A stretch of 64,000 nucleotides of DNA from contig NC_033637.1 in assembly GCF_001540865.1 (NCBI RefSeq), forward strand, positions 10,967,286-11,031,285. Direction: 5' to 3'. The translations under genes were made by a program, and so were the position numbers. The notes under the pieces were generated by a model that saw only the letters and a list, made by a program, of their open reading frames with translations, did not search any database and was not told the origin of the DNA. The DNA is from Ananas comosus (lineage: Eukaryota; Streptophyta; Magnoliopsida; Poales; Bromeliaceae). Positions 46,356 through 59,255 of the stretch are shown here, in pieces. The number at the start of each line of letters is the position of its first letter. Within the stretch, counting starts at the first letter, position 1.

Positions 46356-47530
46356 TATCAGACCACGGCAATTCAATTCAGGTGTGGACGCAGAGAAAAT
46401 TTGTAGAAGTTATACACAGTGGCATACATGTATTCTTTCCCTGTGCTACAAGACTAGGGCAATCTATTAATACAACAACTGGCATGTTTAGGTTATTTAT
46501 AGCATTATTTTGCGCCACTATAGGGGATTCAATGCTGCATTTGTGTCTTACGAATCGTTGGGAAAATTTATGTTACAAACTTTAGAAAATTGTATGTGGG
46601 ATATGTCAATTATTTTGTAGCTTATGGTTCAATGATGATTCTGTTGGTTGTGTGTTTAATTTTAATAAATTATGTTAGCTTTCCTGTTTTATTTAATATA
46701 TGGTTGTACTTTCATTTGAACACTGTCTTATGATGTGAGCTTGGAGAGTTAGTACAAATCAAATCAAATATTCATATCAAATCAAATACATGGGAATGAT
46801 TCTGTCTCCTCCTCAAGAGCCCTCATATTTGGAGGTGATTGGTTTGTTGTTCCGGTAAAATTTACTTTTGCATGCTAATTCATATTAGGTGATGCTATTA
46901 GCAGCTACAATTTTGATTGGTTCTGGCAGGTTCCTTAAATCTGATCGTTATTCACTAACTAAATTTGACTAGATTTAATGAATCTAGTGTGTTCCTATCA
47001 AAATTGTAGATATAAGTATAACTTTCCTTTTGTAATAGGAGTAGCTTGCCTGTTAGTCTAGTCAATCATCTTGTTGTGAAAAAGAAGACAGTGGGATGAT
47101 AGGGTGACTTAAAGTGGGTCAAAGTATATTAGGGATGATAACATGAGATGGGATCCTTTATTAAAAGATTATTCCTAGTGGTACCCTCGACGGTCCCCTC
47201 AAATGGTGATGAGTTAGTATTTCGATGTGTCAGTACATTAGTGGTTTAACTTTTTAGACTGTGACTCCTCAGCATCGCTTGAGGGGATTTTCTTTTTTTA
47301 TAGTACTCTGAAAGTGTAGGGCTCCTGGGCCTTACTCTGGTCTTATAAGATACCTTCTCTTGCCCCTAAAAATACTTCCCTTATATTATACTCTTCCTTG
47401 CTGCTTCCTCTCCAACCAAAGCCTGTAAAGCTAAAGGAGAACACAAACAACCCCACATGACCCTTCTCACTTTTATGTTTATCTTGTTCCATGTCTTGAT
47501 ACAAACAAATGAGCACAAGGCCCTTCTGTC
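46356..47530. other. 3' flank of ACS and upstream region of DUF247 gene
   Basis: Contains the presumed ACS 3' UTR (AT-rich to about 46680, with AATAAATT near 46665) and then unannotated sequence. No further gene seen. Confidence 0.5.
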
Positions 47531-47538
47531 TATATATA
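47531..47538 (+). promoter_or_regulatory. TATA box of DUF247 gene
   Basis: TATATATA about 45 bases before the ATG at 47581, which implies a very short leader. A two-codon upstream reading frame (ATG CAG TAA, 47573-47581) overlaps the main start as TAATG. Confidence 0.5.
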
Positions 47539-47580
47539 TGTATTCAAATTTGCTTGCTAGTTTTGAATTGAGATGCAGTA

Positions 47581-49307
47581 ATGGCCACCGGCGAGAGGCA
47601 ATGGGTTGTGGATGTCCGTAACAGGCTCAAGGACGTGAACCTGTCGGCAGAGATGGAGCAGTGGGGGAAGCACTCCATATACAGAGTGCCGTCCTGCATC
47701 AAAGATCTCGACCCCAAGGCCTACAAGCCGCAGGTCGTGTCCTTCGGCCCGTTCCACCACGGCGAGGCCCATCTGCAGCCCATGGAGGAGCACAAGCAGC
47801 GGGCCCTGATGCACTTCCTCAGGCGCCCCAACGTGCCGTTTGAGTTCGACGACCTCGTGGCGGCCGTGTATGAGGTGGTGCAGCCGCTGCAGGACGCATA
47901 TCAGAAACTGGAAGAGGTATTCAGCAATAAGGATCGATTTGTGGAGCTGATGATCGTGGACGGGTGCTTCATGTTGGAGGTGATTCGGGTGACCGCGGGC
48001 CGGTCCAGTGACTACGCGTCCAATGACCCAATATTCAGCAGACATGGAGTGCTCTACACCGTGCCGTACATACGGCGCGACATGCTGATGATTGAGAACC
48101 AGCTGCCTCTTCTGGTCCTGGAGAAGCTCATTGCTGTCGAAACAGGAAAACCTATGGTACTTTCATATTTTCCATTTCAAAATTAATCCATACAGATTCT
48201 TTTGCATGCTAGTTCCCTTAGCTGTTACAAAACTGATAAAACACTGTTAGTGAATATTCCTGAAATGCTCTTCAGATATTCCAGTAACTTGTGTGACCAG
48301 CATGCAAACTATTATGGGCAATTTGAAAGATTTACATGTATGTCAAATGATTTCATTGACTAATATGCACAAAACAATAGAAAATAAAAAATAAAACTTA
48401 AAACCTTCATTAATGAAGTCATGGGAGCCTTTTAATTCTATATTTTGATTTGCTGCTGATACTGGCCAATCTGTAGCTTTTGGTTTCTTTTCAAGAGTGC
48501 TGAATAATTTTTTGTTTTTTGCAATGTCGATTGGATCAGAACGAGGACCTGATCAACAGGCTGGTGCTCAAGTTCCTGTCGCCGGCGTCGCGGCCCCTTG
48601 CGGCTGGCCTGGGCCTGGGCCTGCACCCTCTGGACGTGTTCCGGAAGAGCATGCTTCAAAGCCCACCCCGCGGCTTGCGTCGCCGGACCACTTTCGAGCC
48701 GGCCTCAAGCGAGATCATCCGGTCGGCCGTGGAGCTTTACGAGGCCGGCATCCGTTTCAAGAAAAGCAAGACCGAGAGCCTGCGCGACATCCAATTCAAG
48801 CACGGCGTGCTCAGCTTGCCGGTCATCGTAGTGGACGATTCGACCGAGTACATGTTCCTCAACCTCATGGCCTTCGAGCGCCTCCATGTCGGCGCCGGCA
48901 ACGAGGTCACATCCTACGTCTTCTTCATGGACAACATTGTCGATTCCTCCAAGGACGTGAGCCTGCTGAATTCCAGAGGGATCATACAGAATGCCATCGG
49001 AAGCGACAAGGCGGTGGCCAAGCTGTTCAACAGCCTGTCAAAAGACGTGGTGCTCGACCCGGAGAGCTCGCTCGACGATGTACACCGCATGGTTAGCGAG
49101 TACTGCCGAAAGCCGTGGAACATGTGGCGCGCCAACCTGATCCATACCTACTTCAGGAGCCCCTGGGCATTTCTTTCACTCGCTGCCGCCATCTTTCTGC
49201 TTGTCATGACCATCATGCAGACCGTTTATACCGTCATGCCGTACTACCAAAGCAAGTCTTCTTCTCCGCCGCTGCCACCACCGCCTTTCGCTCCGTCGCC
49301 GCAATGA
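47581..49307 (+). CDS. DUF247 (UPF0481-type) plasma-membrane protein
   Basis: 447-aa plant-specific DUF247 protein (Pfam PF03140). Exons 47581-48156 and 48540-49307, phase 0, one 383-bp intron. N-terminal signature: SIYRVPSCIKDL, then AYKPQVVSFGPFHHG (about residues 49-63), and EEHKQRALMHFL. Mid-region: LMIVDGCFMLEVIRV and the MLMIENQLPLLVLEKL motif (about 171-186). Exon 2 carries AGIRFKK, a signature 'LPVIVVDDSTEYMFLNLMAFE' region, and a C-terminal transmembrane helix (FLSLAAAIFLLVMTIMQTVY) with a short proline-rich tail. Family length is typical. Molecular function is unknown for most members; in grasses some DUF247 proteins determine self-incompatibility, but nothing here argues for that role. 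No frameshift seen. Confidence 0.93.
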
Positions 49308-50413
49308 ATTTGATTATTTGGCTTGCTATTCACTTGGTTTTGGTCCTCCTGAGTTTGCTGGTTCTTTCTTTATATACTCGGTGTGAGTTTTTGTTTTTTC
49401 TTTTGTTTGTTTGAGACATAGAGTGATTTTTTTTTGTTTCCTCCGATTTTCCTTTGTTTTTGAAGGGATTGCTTTCTGATAAATGGTTCTGTGATGTTTG
49501 TTTTGAGAAGAAGAGGAATTTTCTATCGATTTCATACAGAATAGATAAACATTGGATACAATCTTGTTGCCTACTTTAGTGGCTCTCTTCTACTTGTTCC
49601 TATTCTTGTGCGTAGTGAGTACCTTTTTGCTTATATGATTAAAGGCACATATTGTGGTGATTACTTTGGAATTAGGTACTCTTCTATAGGCAAATAAAGC
49701 CACTCACCATCTGTAGAAGCACAATAAATTAATCAAAATTAAGTTAAAAACCTTGTAGGCTTACACATGCATAAGCCCATACTAAACTAAACACACGCGA
49801 AGAAAAACTCAGGGGTTGTTTGGTTTTGAGTAAGTGGAGAGATAGTACTCAAATTCCATCAATTCTTATATTTATTCTGGTATAAATTATAATAAAAATA
49901 ATGTAATTCAAGTTGCATAAGACCCCTAGTCCACCTACTTCTGATTTTTTCCTCTAGAGTACCGAACTCATGTTCCAGCGCAATGTAACTCTCTAAATTT
50001 TTTTTAGATTACACCAAAATAAAGAAATGAGCGAATTTGACATTCTGACTACATAAGTTACATCGAAATAAACAACAAAAAAATAACTACACTACATGAA
50101 AACTCAAACGCCAACATTTGAGTTACGTTGCATCTAGAGATTCACCAATCCAAACCTCTCAATGAGAGAGAGAGAGAGAGAGAGAGCTGTGCTTTCAAGA
50201 GTGATATATAGATTCATGTTGATATTGATATGATCAAAAGATTGATCCCATGACAACAAATGATCTTCAAGATGCAATAGCATATAAATGTAAGCCATTA
50301 TACCCTTCAGCCTACACTATACAAGCTTATAGCAAAATACTGTTGTTTCTGATGGTCAGGCTCAGCACCAGACCAATACATACAACTCTGCATAGAGAGC
50401 CCTTTCCTTATCA
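49308..50413. other. intergenic region between convergent genes
   Basis: 3' flanks of the DUF247 gene (plus) and the acetyltransferase-like gene (minus). Holds a GGGGTTGTTTGGTTTTGAG segment at about 49811, probably a MITE end, and a GA microsatellite at 50164-50188. No gene. Confidence 0.5.
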
Positions 50414-53400
50414 TCATGTACAAAATTTGTGACCCAGCCTCTCCTTCATCCAGCTTATCCACTGAAACAGGATCGCAGATCAGCGTAGTTGTACATGTTT
50501 TTAGTCATAAGCCGCACTTTTCTCCCGAGTTCGATGGAATCACGCTCCGATTCCAATTAACGTCAACTGTCGAGAATGAATAAAGATTACACAGATCAGA
50601 CCAATAACACGGCAAGTGTTGATCGCGCGTAATTACGAGTCGTATGAAGTAGCAGCAAGGTGAAAAACTCACGAGATTGTTTCGAGGTTCGCCCCAATAG
50701 AAGCCTTGGATGAAAAACGGCAAGATGTTGCACGCAATTAGAATGTAGATCATCAGCGCATGCACTCCCATCCACTCCATGGCGAACGCCGGTCGCCTGT
50801 AGCCATACACATCAACCTACAGAAATAAAAAAGAAAAAAAAAATGTGATTAGTTTGTACAAAAGAAAGTAGAAATTCTGATACAAATGAAATCGCGAGAT
50901 CTAACCAGAAAATAAATTCCGACAAAGAGGAGCCCAGCTGCACCAGCAGTGACGCAAGTGTAACTGATCGAATACAGCGGCTTATTCATGCGCAATCCTA
51001 TCATCAGAAAAGATATAAAGTTAGAGCAGGATATAATCGTAATGAGCGAGGGGTCATAAGCTACAATTCCCACCGAAGAAATCGAGCGAAAAAGCCATAG
51101 CTAGTAAGCAGAAGGAAGGAATCATCCACTGGAAGATTCTCTCTCTATGGTCCTGCAATCAATACGATATCTTATGTCAGGTTTCGATAGCGTAAAACGT
51201 TTTCGAACGTGGAACGCAACATTTGCGGATTAATATACCTACCTTCATGTGTACGATAACATGCCCGAATTGCAAACCGATCAAGCAAGTCACAATTGCC
51301 ATCACGGAACTGCAAACACCAATCATAATACGATCGCAGATTAGATATATCATCGGTTAAGATTAAAGCATATGCGACAGTAATAAAAGGAAGATGAACT
51401 GATAATACCTAAGGAGCCCCTCAGGATCGAAGGGGGCTTCACACCATGATGGAGCATCGGACGGAAGGGGCCCATTTCGTGGCGAATTGATGCTGCATTG
51501 CTACATAAATGAAATATCTAAGTTACACTTAATGATAGGAAAAATAACAAAGAACAGAGAACAGAGAGTTGGATTAGTTAGTTGAATCTCAAAACCTTTG
51601 TCCGTTGATAAACCGGGCGTTTATATAAATGCTCGAGGCCGAGGATTTTGCGATCGACCATGCCAACCACATTGCAACCAGGACCTGTGTCACCCCTCAC
51701 TCCACATTTCACCTGACGAGAGTTAACCACACATTAACAATGTATGATACGCACCTTCGGGAACGGAACATTACAAAGTTTTTGAAACAGAAGCATAAGA
51801 TAACAACACTTACAGAGAAGGACCTCGGGGCGGAGCCCGCAACTGATATCTCGTACTCCCAATCCGGCACGTACAGTCCGTATAAGAGGACAGTGTAAGT
51901 CATCGTGATGATAAGGCCCACCAACCTATTGGAAGAAAACAGCAGCAAATATAAAAGAAAAAAAGGCTTATTCAGTATACATACACCAAATAAATGAGAA
52001 GTCATCTTTAACAACTCAAAGCCAAAATGTCGAAAGCAAGCATTAACACTCACAATTGAAAGCGGTATCTCCTCAGTAAAGCATGCCCACAGTCCACATC
52101 TCCGTCACCTCGAAGCCAAATTTCACAAATTGCTGCCACCAAATAGGCTATCGCAATCCTCTGCACAATAAAAAAAAAAAATCAACTTAATTATGCAACA
52201 ATGTAAGAAAATGGTTTTAAAGTAAACAAACACAGCTCAAATTAATCCTCAAAATTGACACGCACTTGATCAGATACTACAAAAAAGACGAAAATGATTG
52301 CAGGAAAATACCTGCAATACACCCATCACCCGAATACTGGAAATATCGACTCCGTAAGTTAGATTGCGCAGGCCGTGAAAGAAGCCACCTTGTCACATTA
52401 AGAAAAGAGGAGAGTAAGCAAATCCACGAGAACGACAAGTATCCATAATATTAATTTGTGTGTATCTAATAACTAGAAATTAGGTACCTTGCAGAACTAG
52501 ACCTAAAACAAATAGTTTCAGTGCCCGAAGCACGGCCTTCTTAGTTGCTAAAACTTTGTTCGGCACTCTCTGTGTATAATAAGAGAGTTACAGTTATCTT
52601 TTAGCTTTACAAGATCAAACATGAAGATAGATAAATACCCTGAAATGATTAAAAGTTCTAGGGGAAAAAAAAACACTTATATGTATATAATTACCTTGTA
52701 CGCAAGCGCCAAAGAGACTCCGACTATGAAAAGGAAAAATGGCATGACGAAATCAGCGAGAGTTACGCCATCCCACGGAGAGTGATTTATCGATGGAATA
52801 AATGCTCCAGCGTCATCGACAAGTATCATAAGCTGCAATATATGGGTGTCATAAAGATGAATAATCTTTCCTTTTATTTGCTACCAAATACTGGTACAAT
52901 AAACACAGGGTAGTACCATTACCAAAGTATGGTTTTGTTCAAAGATTTTTTTTTTTTTTTTTTTTTTGTATACTCGATTTGAGTTCATTAATCCAATTAA
53001 AGACTACAATGTCAATGCATTGGTGCTCATGAAATAGTAAGATATGCTGCTACATAGCAGCTTAAGTCATAAGCACTACTTCATCCAAAAGATTAATTCG
53101 AATTTTCGTATACACATAAACTGGTGTAAAATTAGTCCTCCGTTTTTATATTTCGAGTTTCAAGTCCAGTAATTTCTAATTACATACATGTGTGGCACGG
53201 CTTTGACAGCATGCTATAGATCGTGTAGCGTTTGAATACTGCAGTAGTTCATACAGTTTCACATACAACTGTAAAGAATCATATATTTGATAGTAGACGA
53301 GCATTGCGGCCTACTTGCAGGCCGCACTACTGAGCCAAACAAGTCCTAAAGCATCTCTTTTTTTTATTAAAAAAAAAAAGTAAAAAGAGCCTCTAAAGTA

Positions 53401-56400
53401 GTAACGAATACGTTTCACAGCATAATTTTAGCACTTTCCTGTGCCTATGGAAGATTAGTTTGGATCAAAAGCAATGACAACGTTACTTTTGATTCCAAAG
53501 CAAAACACTTTAAACATCAGAATATTTAGATTTTTTTTACCTTTCTTTCTTTTAAATTGGTCAAAACTCTCTACTCCATTAGTGCCCACCGTTAAATAAT
53601 AATATCACATGGGATTCGGTGGCATCCTATTTCACTACCAAAGGCTAAGAAATAAACAAAAAAAGCAAACATTCCCCTATTCCAAGGGACCGCATTGCCC
53701 AGTCAACGCATTGTCATTTTGCGAAAGGAAATAAACAAATAAAAAGGATTCTTTGTGTAGCTACAAATTAAGGGATTAGTTTCATCAATAACCATGGAGA
53801 GGAGACATGGAGTAGCTAGCTCCCCTACTTTTACATGTTAAAAATATTTCTGGGTCGTTTCTCGTGTCGTTCTATAAGATCGTGAACTTATTCTCCCCTA
53901 TCAGCATTTATATAATATATAAATCTCATGGGTTAATCCTATTTCTTATCCTACCTGTCAATTCCACGTGCATTTCATATCTTCATCATGCATGCATGCA
54001 TGTTGTGATATTTGGCGGCTACTAAAATAAACAAAAAATCACTCGTCACTTTCCTTTACCTAAAGATGGCTTCTGCCGTACTAGATTAAGAATTTTCCCA
54101 TGTTTAAGATAGGATTGGAATATCGAACATATATAAAGCAAAAAAAAATAATAATAATCATACAGAAAAGGCGGCACATCTATCATTCAATCTAGTTGAA
54201 AAAAGAAAAAAAAAAAAAATGTGTCGGCCGCTACTCTTAACTAAAATGTCCTCCTCAACTTTAACTTTTCCAAATGACACACCTCAGCCTTTAATTTTTT
54301 CATAATTAAATATTTTTATTTTGATTAGATTAGACCGAAGATTTTATTAACCTCATAAACGAATTCAATCACTATTGAAGTTGAGTCGGTAATTTCTGAA
54401 TGGGCTACAGATATGATATGGTACTACATTCGTGACAATGCACAATAAATGTTTTAATTCCATATTTAAAAAATATATATATATGCGGTTTCGAGTTTTA
54501 TTAGTTGGCACCCCACCACCACTAACAATAGCATTGCATATGGATGCATTGGCATTGCATAAGAAGTTGAAAAATAAGATATTGCAAGATGCATAGATAT
54601 TGCTTTTGTTGTGACCTTTGACTTGTAACGCACTCCAAGTATCCACCTAATAATAAGGAATGAAAACAATAACAAATAATAATAATAATAATAATAATAA
54701 GCCATTAATAAAGTGGGGTACTCACAAACTCAGCCCCCACTAATAATAATAACATTAATTATATTATTATTACTATTATTATTATTATGAAGAACATGAA
54801 GTACTATACCTACTCACCTCTACCTTTGTTAAGCTACGTGAGACCAACTAATTATAAATAATGAAGTATACATATTATTAATATTTTAGCAAAATGCTTC
54901 ACGCTTTCATAAAGTTCATTGTTTTGTATGGATTATTAATGGATAAAAAAATATATGGAGACCCCCTCGACTATATGTCATTTTAAAATAATCCCCTCAA
55001 CCGCTGAGTTTCTTAACTTTCGATAGTTTAGAACTGAATGATTTTAGTTGAAAATTTGGGCATTTTATCAAATACATCGATGACTTGACCAAATCTAATA
55101 AATTTAGCCACTGTATTAATAAATAAAACTGGATCAATTAACAGTTATAAAAACTCAAATAAAATATATGAAAAGTTGAGAGGTCTAAATTAAAAAGAAT
55201 AATAATAGTTGAGGGGCTTCTTTCGAAACGAACAATAGGTAACTTATAAATATGTTTGTAAATCAAACATGACACTTTAGAACTACACGCATTAATATCT
55301 CAAAGATCTCCACGTTATTTATGAGAATAGTTTAAGAATTAATAGTATTGCTATATTTTATCAATGTTGTTCCTCAGAACTATTATTATTGATGCATTGA
55401 CACCAGTAAATTAATAATTTATATTTACAGCTCAAAAGCGAGAAATATATATATGTCTAAGAATCTAAATATAAATGCAGTGGACTCAAATCAAAGAGGG
55501 CCTACTTGTGCAAAAAAGTTAAATTTGTCCTAAGAAGGTTAAAAAACGACACGTGACAAAATAGTAGGTATATATGCACTAAAAATAAAATTAATTTTGT
55601 AATTTATGAGAGCAGGAAATATGGGTGGTCTTTCTCTGTCCCTTCTGATAGGATTAGGATAGGAGAACTACTATTTAAACAAAAAAAGAAAAAAAAAAAA
55701 AAAAAGATGAATCGTGGTTCTCGTGGCTTCCGAATTCGTATTGTTCACGTAATAAACACAGGTAGGACAGTTTGACGTTAAGGATAGTTAAAGAGAACTC
55801 AACACAAGACCGTCTCATCTATCGTTTTCACAGTTTTCAGATTCGTATTATTCATGCAATAAAAGATCGTTTGATTGGATGTAATTCGAACTGCAGTATA
55901 ATTAAAGATACATATAGTCAAAAATACCGCAATTATAACTATATGTATCTTAATTATTTAGTTGGATGTAATAAAAAGTGCCGTATCTATAAATAATTTG
56001 TTTGGTTGCATACAGTTGGGAAGTGCATTTTTAAAATTTTATTACCTTGTATATATATTATGATAAAATTAGAAAGGTAAACTTATTTTTTGTTTAAAGT
56101 TATTTTCTCTAACTGCGGCAGTTGAATCTCTTCATAAAGTACATATTGTAGCAATTAAATTCAAATCTATTAAATCTAACATCGAATTCAGATCTGTATA
56201 TAGTTATAATTAGAATATAACTAGGTGTTCTCTAAACCTTGCTTTGAAGCTATCCGTTACATCAACAAATTTAAAAAAAAAAAAAAACAGAACAAAATAT
56301 TACTTTCACAAGGAACCTATGCACGTGTCGGTAGCGTGATACTCTTTACACACGGACAAAAAAGTTAAAAAATAAAAGGCAAAAAAAAAGAGTTACAATC

Positions 56401-58192
56401 AACATCATTAGGTTCCTTGGGGCAACTAAGTTGCAACGTACGTGCCTCAATTGAAAAAGAGTATTTTTCTCTTTTCAAATACGCCCCTAACTTTTCAGCT
56501 AATTCAAAGAAAATTTCCTACTTTTTAATCGTCTTACATAGATTTTAAATTTTTTTTTATCCTATAAATTTATTTTTTCTTATAATCTTATTCTTCGGAA
56601 ACTTAAACAAAGTGGCATATGTTCGATATAAACTTCTATAATAAAAAAAAAAAAAGAAAAACCGAGGGATTTGTATAAAAATTTAAAAAAATAAAAACTT
56701 AGTTAAATTATCTGAAAAAGTAAAAGAATCTATATCTATATAAAAATTAACCCAATTAGAGTCAACAACCAAAGAAATGAAATATATCTAATTTGTTAAT
56801 TATTGCTATTTCCAGCATATAAGACAAGAAGCTAATTTAACTAAGTTTTTATTTTTTTAAATTTTTATACANAACCCAATTAGAGTCAACAACCAAAGAA
56901 ATGAAATATATCTAATTTGTTAATTATTGCTATTTCCAGCATATAAGACAAGAAGCTAATTTACGGAAAACTCTAATGGGTTTTAGATTAGTTTCTAAAT
57001 TTAGGCTTATCACTTAATTAAGCATACCGATAATAATAAAATAACTAAAAAGTCCCAAAAAAAAAAAAAGGGGAACACGCCCACGGTTGGGCCATCGAAA
57101 GAGCACATTAACAATCCTTTAAATTTGCCAGCTGGCAAAATGATTGGTCGAAATCGAACCGTCCAATCAGCAATGCTAGGGTGGGCCCCAACTCAAAATC
57201 ATAACTCCTTACTAAATATAACCACCGCCGACGCTACCGCATACGCGTGAAACCAATCCACCTTAGCATAGACGAGAAGTTCTTTTGTTAATTTTATTTC
57301 AGTTATCTGTATAGTTCATTCTTAGAAGCATAAAATTATTATTAGATTTTGTTGAATTTAAAATCTCGAATATCAATCATTAAATTTTTAGACGGTTAAG
57401 TTATGTACAGTCAATAAAATAAAAAAAAATAATTAAAAGTTTCACATATATATTTTTACATTCATTTTAACTGATTCAGTGTGTTATTTCTTATATTTTT
57501 ACACTCATTTTAACTGACTCAGTGCGATATGTAAGACGCAACGCCGCACAAAAGTGGATGCAATAGTTCCTCTCTTTTAACTTGACCTAACTTTTTTTCT
57601 TTTTTTTTTGTTGAATGAAGGTGGGAGAAGAGGCGAGTAGCTAGAGAAGTGCTGGTCGGCAGATCACAGATTAGCTTTCTCACCTAATAATAATAATAAT
57701 TATCATTATTATTAGGATTCTAAAATAATAGGGAATGTTAGAAGCAGGAGACTTTGAATTTAAATCTCATTAGATTACTCTTAATCGGCTTAATATTGCT
57801 CTATCTTGGGCGTGTAAAATAATTTTAAATTCGAATTATATAAGAAAATAAAAAAAGTCAGAATTATATTTGCGGATAAAAAATACAAGAATGATGGTTC
57901 GCCTGGGGCTTGGGATTGACGCGGAAAAGCATCATCGCTAGACTAGATGGGGGAGGTGGAACCTGATTGCGAAAGGGAACACGTACCCCGATCGACCACG
58001 CTATCTCACCAATATCTAATTTAATTTTTTTTTAAAAAAAATAAATTAATGATAATAGTAATTATAATAAATAAATATAAATATATAGGTAGATAATTTG
58101 CAGAAAACATATCCGGGACCGAAAGAAAAGGGTCCACTTACTCATCACCCAAAATAAATAAATAAATAAAATCTATATATATATATATGTAA

Positions 58193-58249
<57 letters not shown>

Positions 58250-58534
58250 AATGTATGATGCGTGGGGGCGAATATTTTTTTTTTTCCGGTGGTTAATTAA
58301 ATTATTTTCTTGTTTTAATTCGAACGAGGAAAAAGAAATATATCGGGGAAAAAGAATTAATTTAAAAAAAAAAAGAAAAAGAAAAAGGAAAAGAAGAAGA
58401 GAAATAATGTGAGTGCGAATACGTACGGCGACGGTGATGCCGCGGAAGACGTCGAGGGAGAGGAGTCGGCGGCGAGCTGCGAACTCGGCATTGGGTTTGG
58501 AGGGCTCGGGGCCGAATTTGCCGAATTCGAGATC
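50414..58534 (-). CDS. heparan-alpha-glucosaminide N-acetyltransferase-like multipass protein (5' end incomplete)
   Basis: Plant relative of human HGSNAT (DUF5009/DUF1624 acyltransferase family), a multi-TM protein that in animals acetylates heparan sulfate in lysosomes; the plant substrate is unknown. Minus-strand exons: (58534)-58427, 52832-52695, 52569-52488, 52388-52312, 52160-52054, 51925-51814, 51712-51596, 51500-51409, 51309-51243, 50997... preceded by 51152-51074, then 50997-50906, 50816-50673, 50461-50414; phases agree throughout. About 420 aa visible. Motifs: RRRLLSLDVFRGITVA|LMILVDDAG, INHSPWDGVTLADFVMPFF with the conserved His, LQGGFFHG, YGVDISSIRVMGVLQRIAIAY, then QFGHVIVHMKDHRERIFQW. 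C-terminus ..KERLGHKFCT ends early, as usual. No in-frame ATG exists in exon 1; the frame is open to a TAA at 58649-58651. Confidence 0.9.
56673..56963. repeat. duplication and inverted repeat around a single N
   Basis: A 91-base block starting AACCCAATTAGAGTCAAC occurs at 56749-56839 and again, identically, at 56873-56963. Between them 56839-56870 is the exact reverse complement of 56673-56704 (32 bases), followed by one N at 56872. This layout suggests an assembly join error rather than biology. Confidence 0.85.
58171..58247. repeat. TA then GA microsatellite
   Basis: A TA run (58171-58219, interrupted) passes directly into (GA)n to 58247, inside intron 1 about 180 bases from the exon 1 donor. 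Confidence 0.9.
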
Positions 58535-58579
58535 CTTCCCCTCCCCCCAAAGAAAAAGAATAACAATAATACTAATGCG

Positions 58580-58628
58580 GAGGAGGAGAGGGAGAGGGAG
58601 AGGGAGAGGGAGAGGGAGAGAGAGAAAG
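58580..58628. repeat. GAGAGG-type purine tract in presumed 5' leader
   Basis: GGAGAGGGAGAGGGAGAGG tandem hexamers. On the transcribed minus strand this is a CT-rich leader, which would also give a good pyrimidine tract before the possible acceptor CGCATTAG (58571-58578). Confidence 0.75.
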
Positions 58629-58762
58629 GGGGGGATTAATTTGGGGATTTATTTATTAGGGATACGAAGAGAGAAAGAGAGAGAGGTGTTTGTTTTTTTT
58701 TTTCTTTTTTCTTTTTTCTTTTTTTGGTTTTTGACAACCGTTGGAGGCGAAGGGGTGTGTGT

Positions 58763-58798
<36 letters not shown>

Positions 58799-58834
58799 TC
58801 TTCTTCGTTCTCTCTCTCTTCTATCTCTCTCTTC

Positions 58835-58906
58835 CTATACTTGGCTATTCGTTTCCCCCGCCTCTTTCTCTCTCTTCATCTCTCTCTCCTTTGGTCTCTA
58901 TTTATA
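58835..58906 (-). promoter_or_regulatory. TATA box and upstream ATG of the acetyltransferase-like gene
   Basis: TATAAATA on the minus strand (58899-58906). The first ATG below it (58879) opens a 14-codon frame, MKREKEAGETNSQV, ending at 58835, out of simple continuity with exon 1. A GTATAG following its CAA codon is a possible donor, so this could be either a short uORF or the true first coding exon. A CT microsatellite lies just downstream (58767-58797). Confidence 0.45.
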
Positions 58907-59015
58907 ATGTAGGGGGACTATGGCTTTTTGGGAGTTGGTTTTCTCTTTTTAAATTTAAAAAGTGTAGTATAACCCTTCTTTGATGGGCATGTATTATTAT
59001 GTAAATAATGGAATT

Positions 59016-59255
59016 GAGTTAGAATACTTTTATTATGAAATTGAGCTAGAATACTTTTACAAATATCATTCCTATGGTGCTATTAGATTTTTAGCCATTG
59101 GATCTACTTCTTGATTACTAATAGCTCTTGGATCAAATACTATTCCACCTACCACCACCTGTCATCATCTCAACCTCACATCTTTCCATTCAATGGCTAA
59201 AAACTCAAAAGCACCATCCCCATGGTGCTTTTGAGAGTATTCTAGCTCAACTCTA
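59016..59255. mobile_element. MITE, same family as 21589-21823
   Basis: Ends GAGCTAGAATACTTTTAC and GAGTATTCTAGCTC. The interior includes ACCTACCACCACCTG, the complement of the repeated unit in the other copy, plus AAAAGCACCAT. The left TIR start is duplicated: GAGTTAGAATACTTTTA at 59019 and GAGCTAGAATACTTTTA at 59043. Confidence 0.75.

Larger units (their letters stand above)
52833..58426 (-). other. 5.6-kb first intron of the acetyltransferase-like gene
   Basis: From donor GTACGT (58426) to acceptor TTGCAG (52833). Filled with AT-rich DNA: T run 52947-52968, TAA microsatellite 54672-54702, the duplicated block at 56673-56963, a G+C-richer stretch at 57100-57260, and the TA/GA microsatellite at 58171-58247. 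No alternative exon could be supported. Confidence 0.75.

Noticed and set aside
48497..49096. Alternative frame in DUF247 exon 2
   Set aside because: Shadow frame in GC-rich coding DNA; the DUF247 frame has family motifs and joins exon 1 in phase.
57100..57260. Alternative promoter in intron 1 (CCAAT motifs, higher GC)
   Set aside because: Suggestive base composition only; no TATA, no ATG-bearing exon and no transcript evidence on either strand.
58357..58566. Frame beginning with ATG CCG in exon 1 of the acetyltransferase-like gene
   Set aside because: It is shifted relative to the conserved RLLSLDVFRG frame and does not continue into exon 2.
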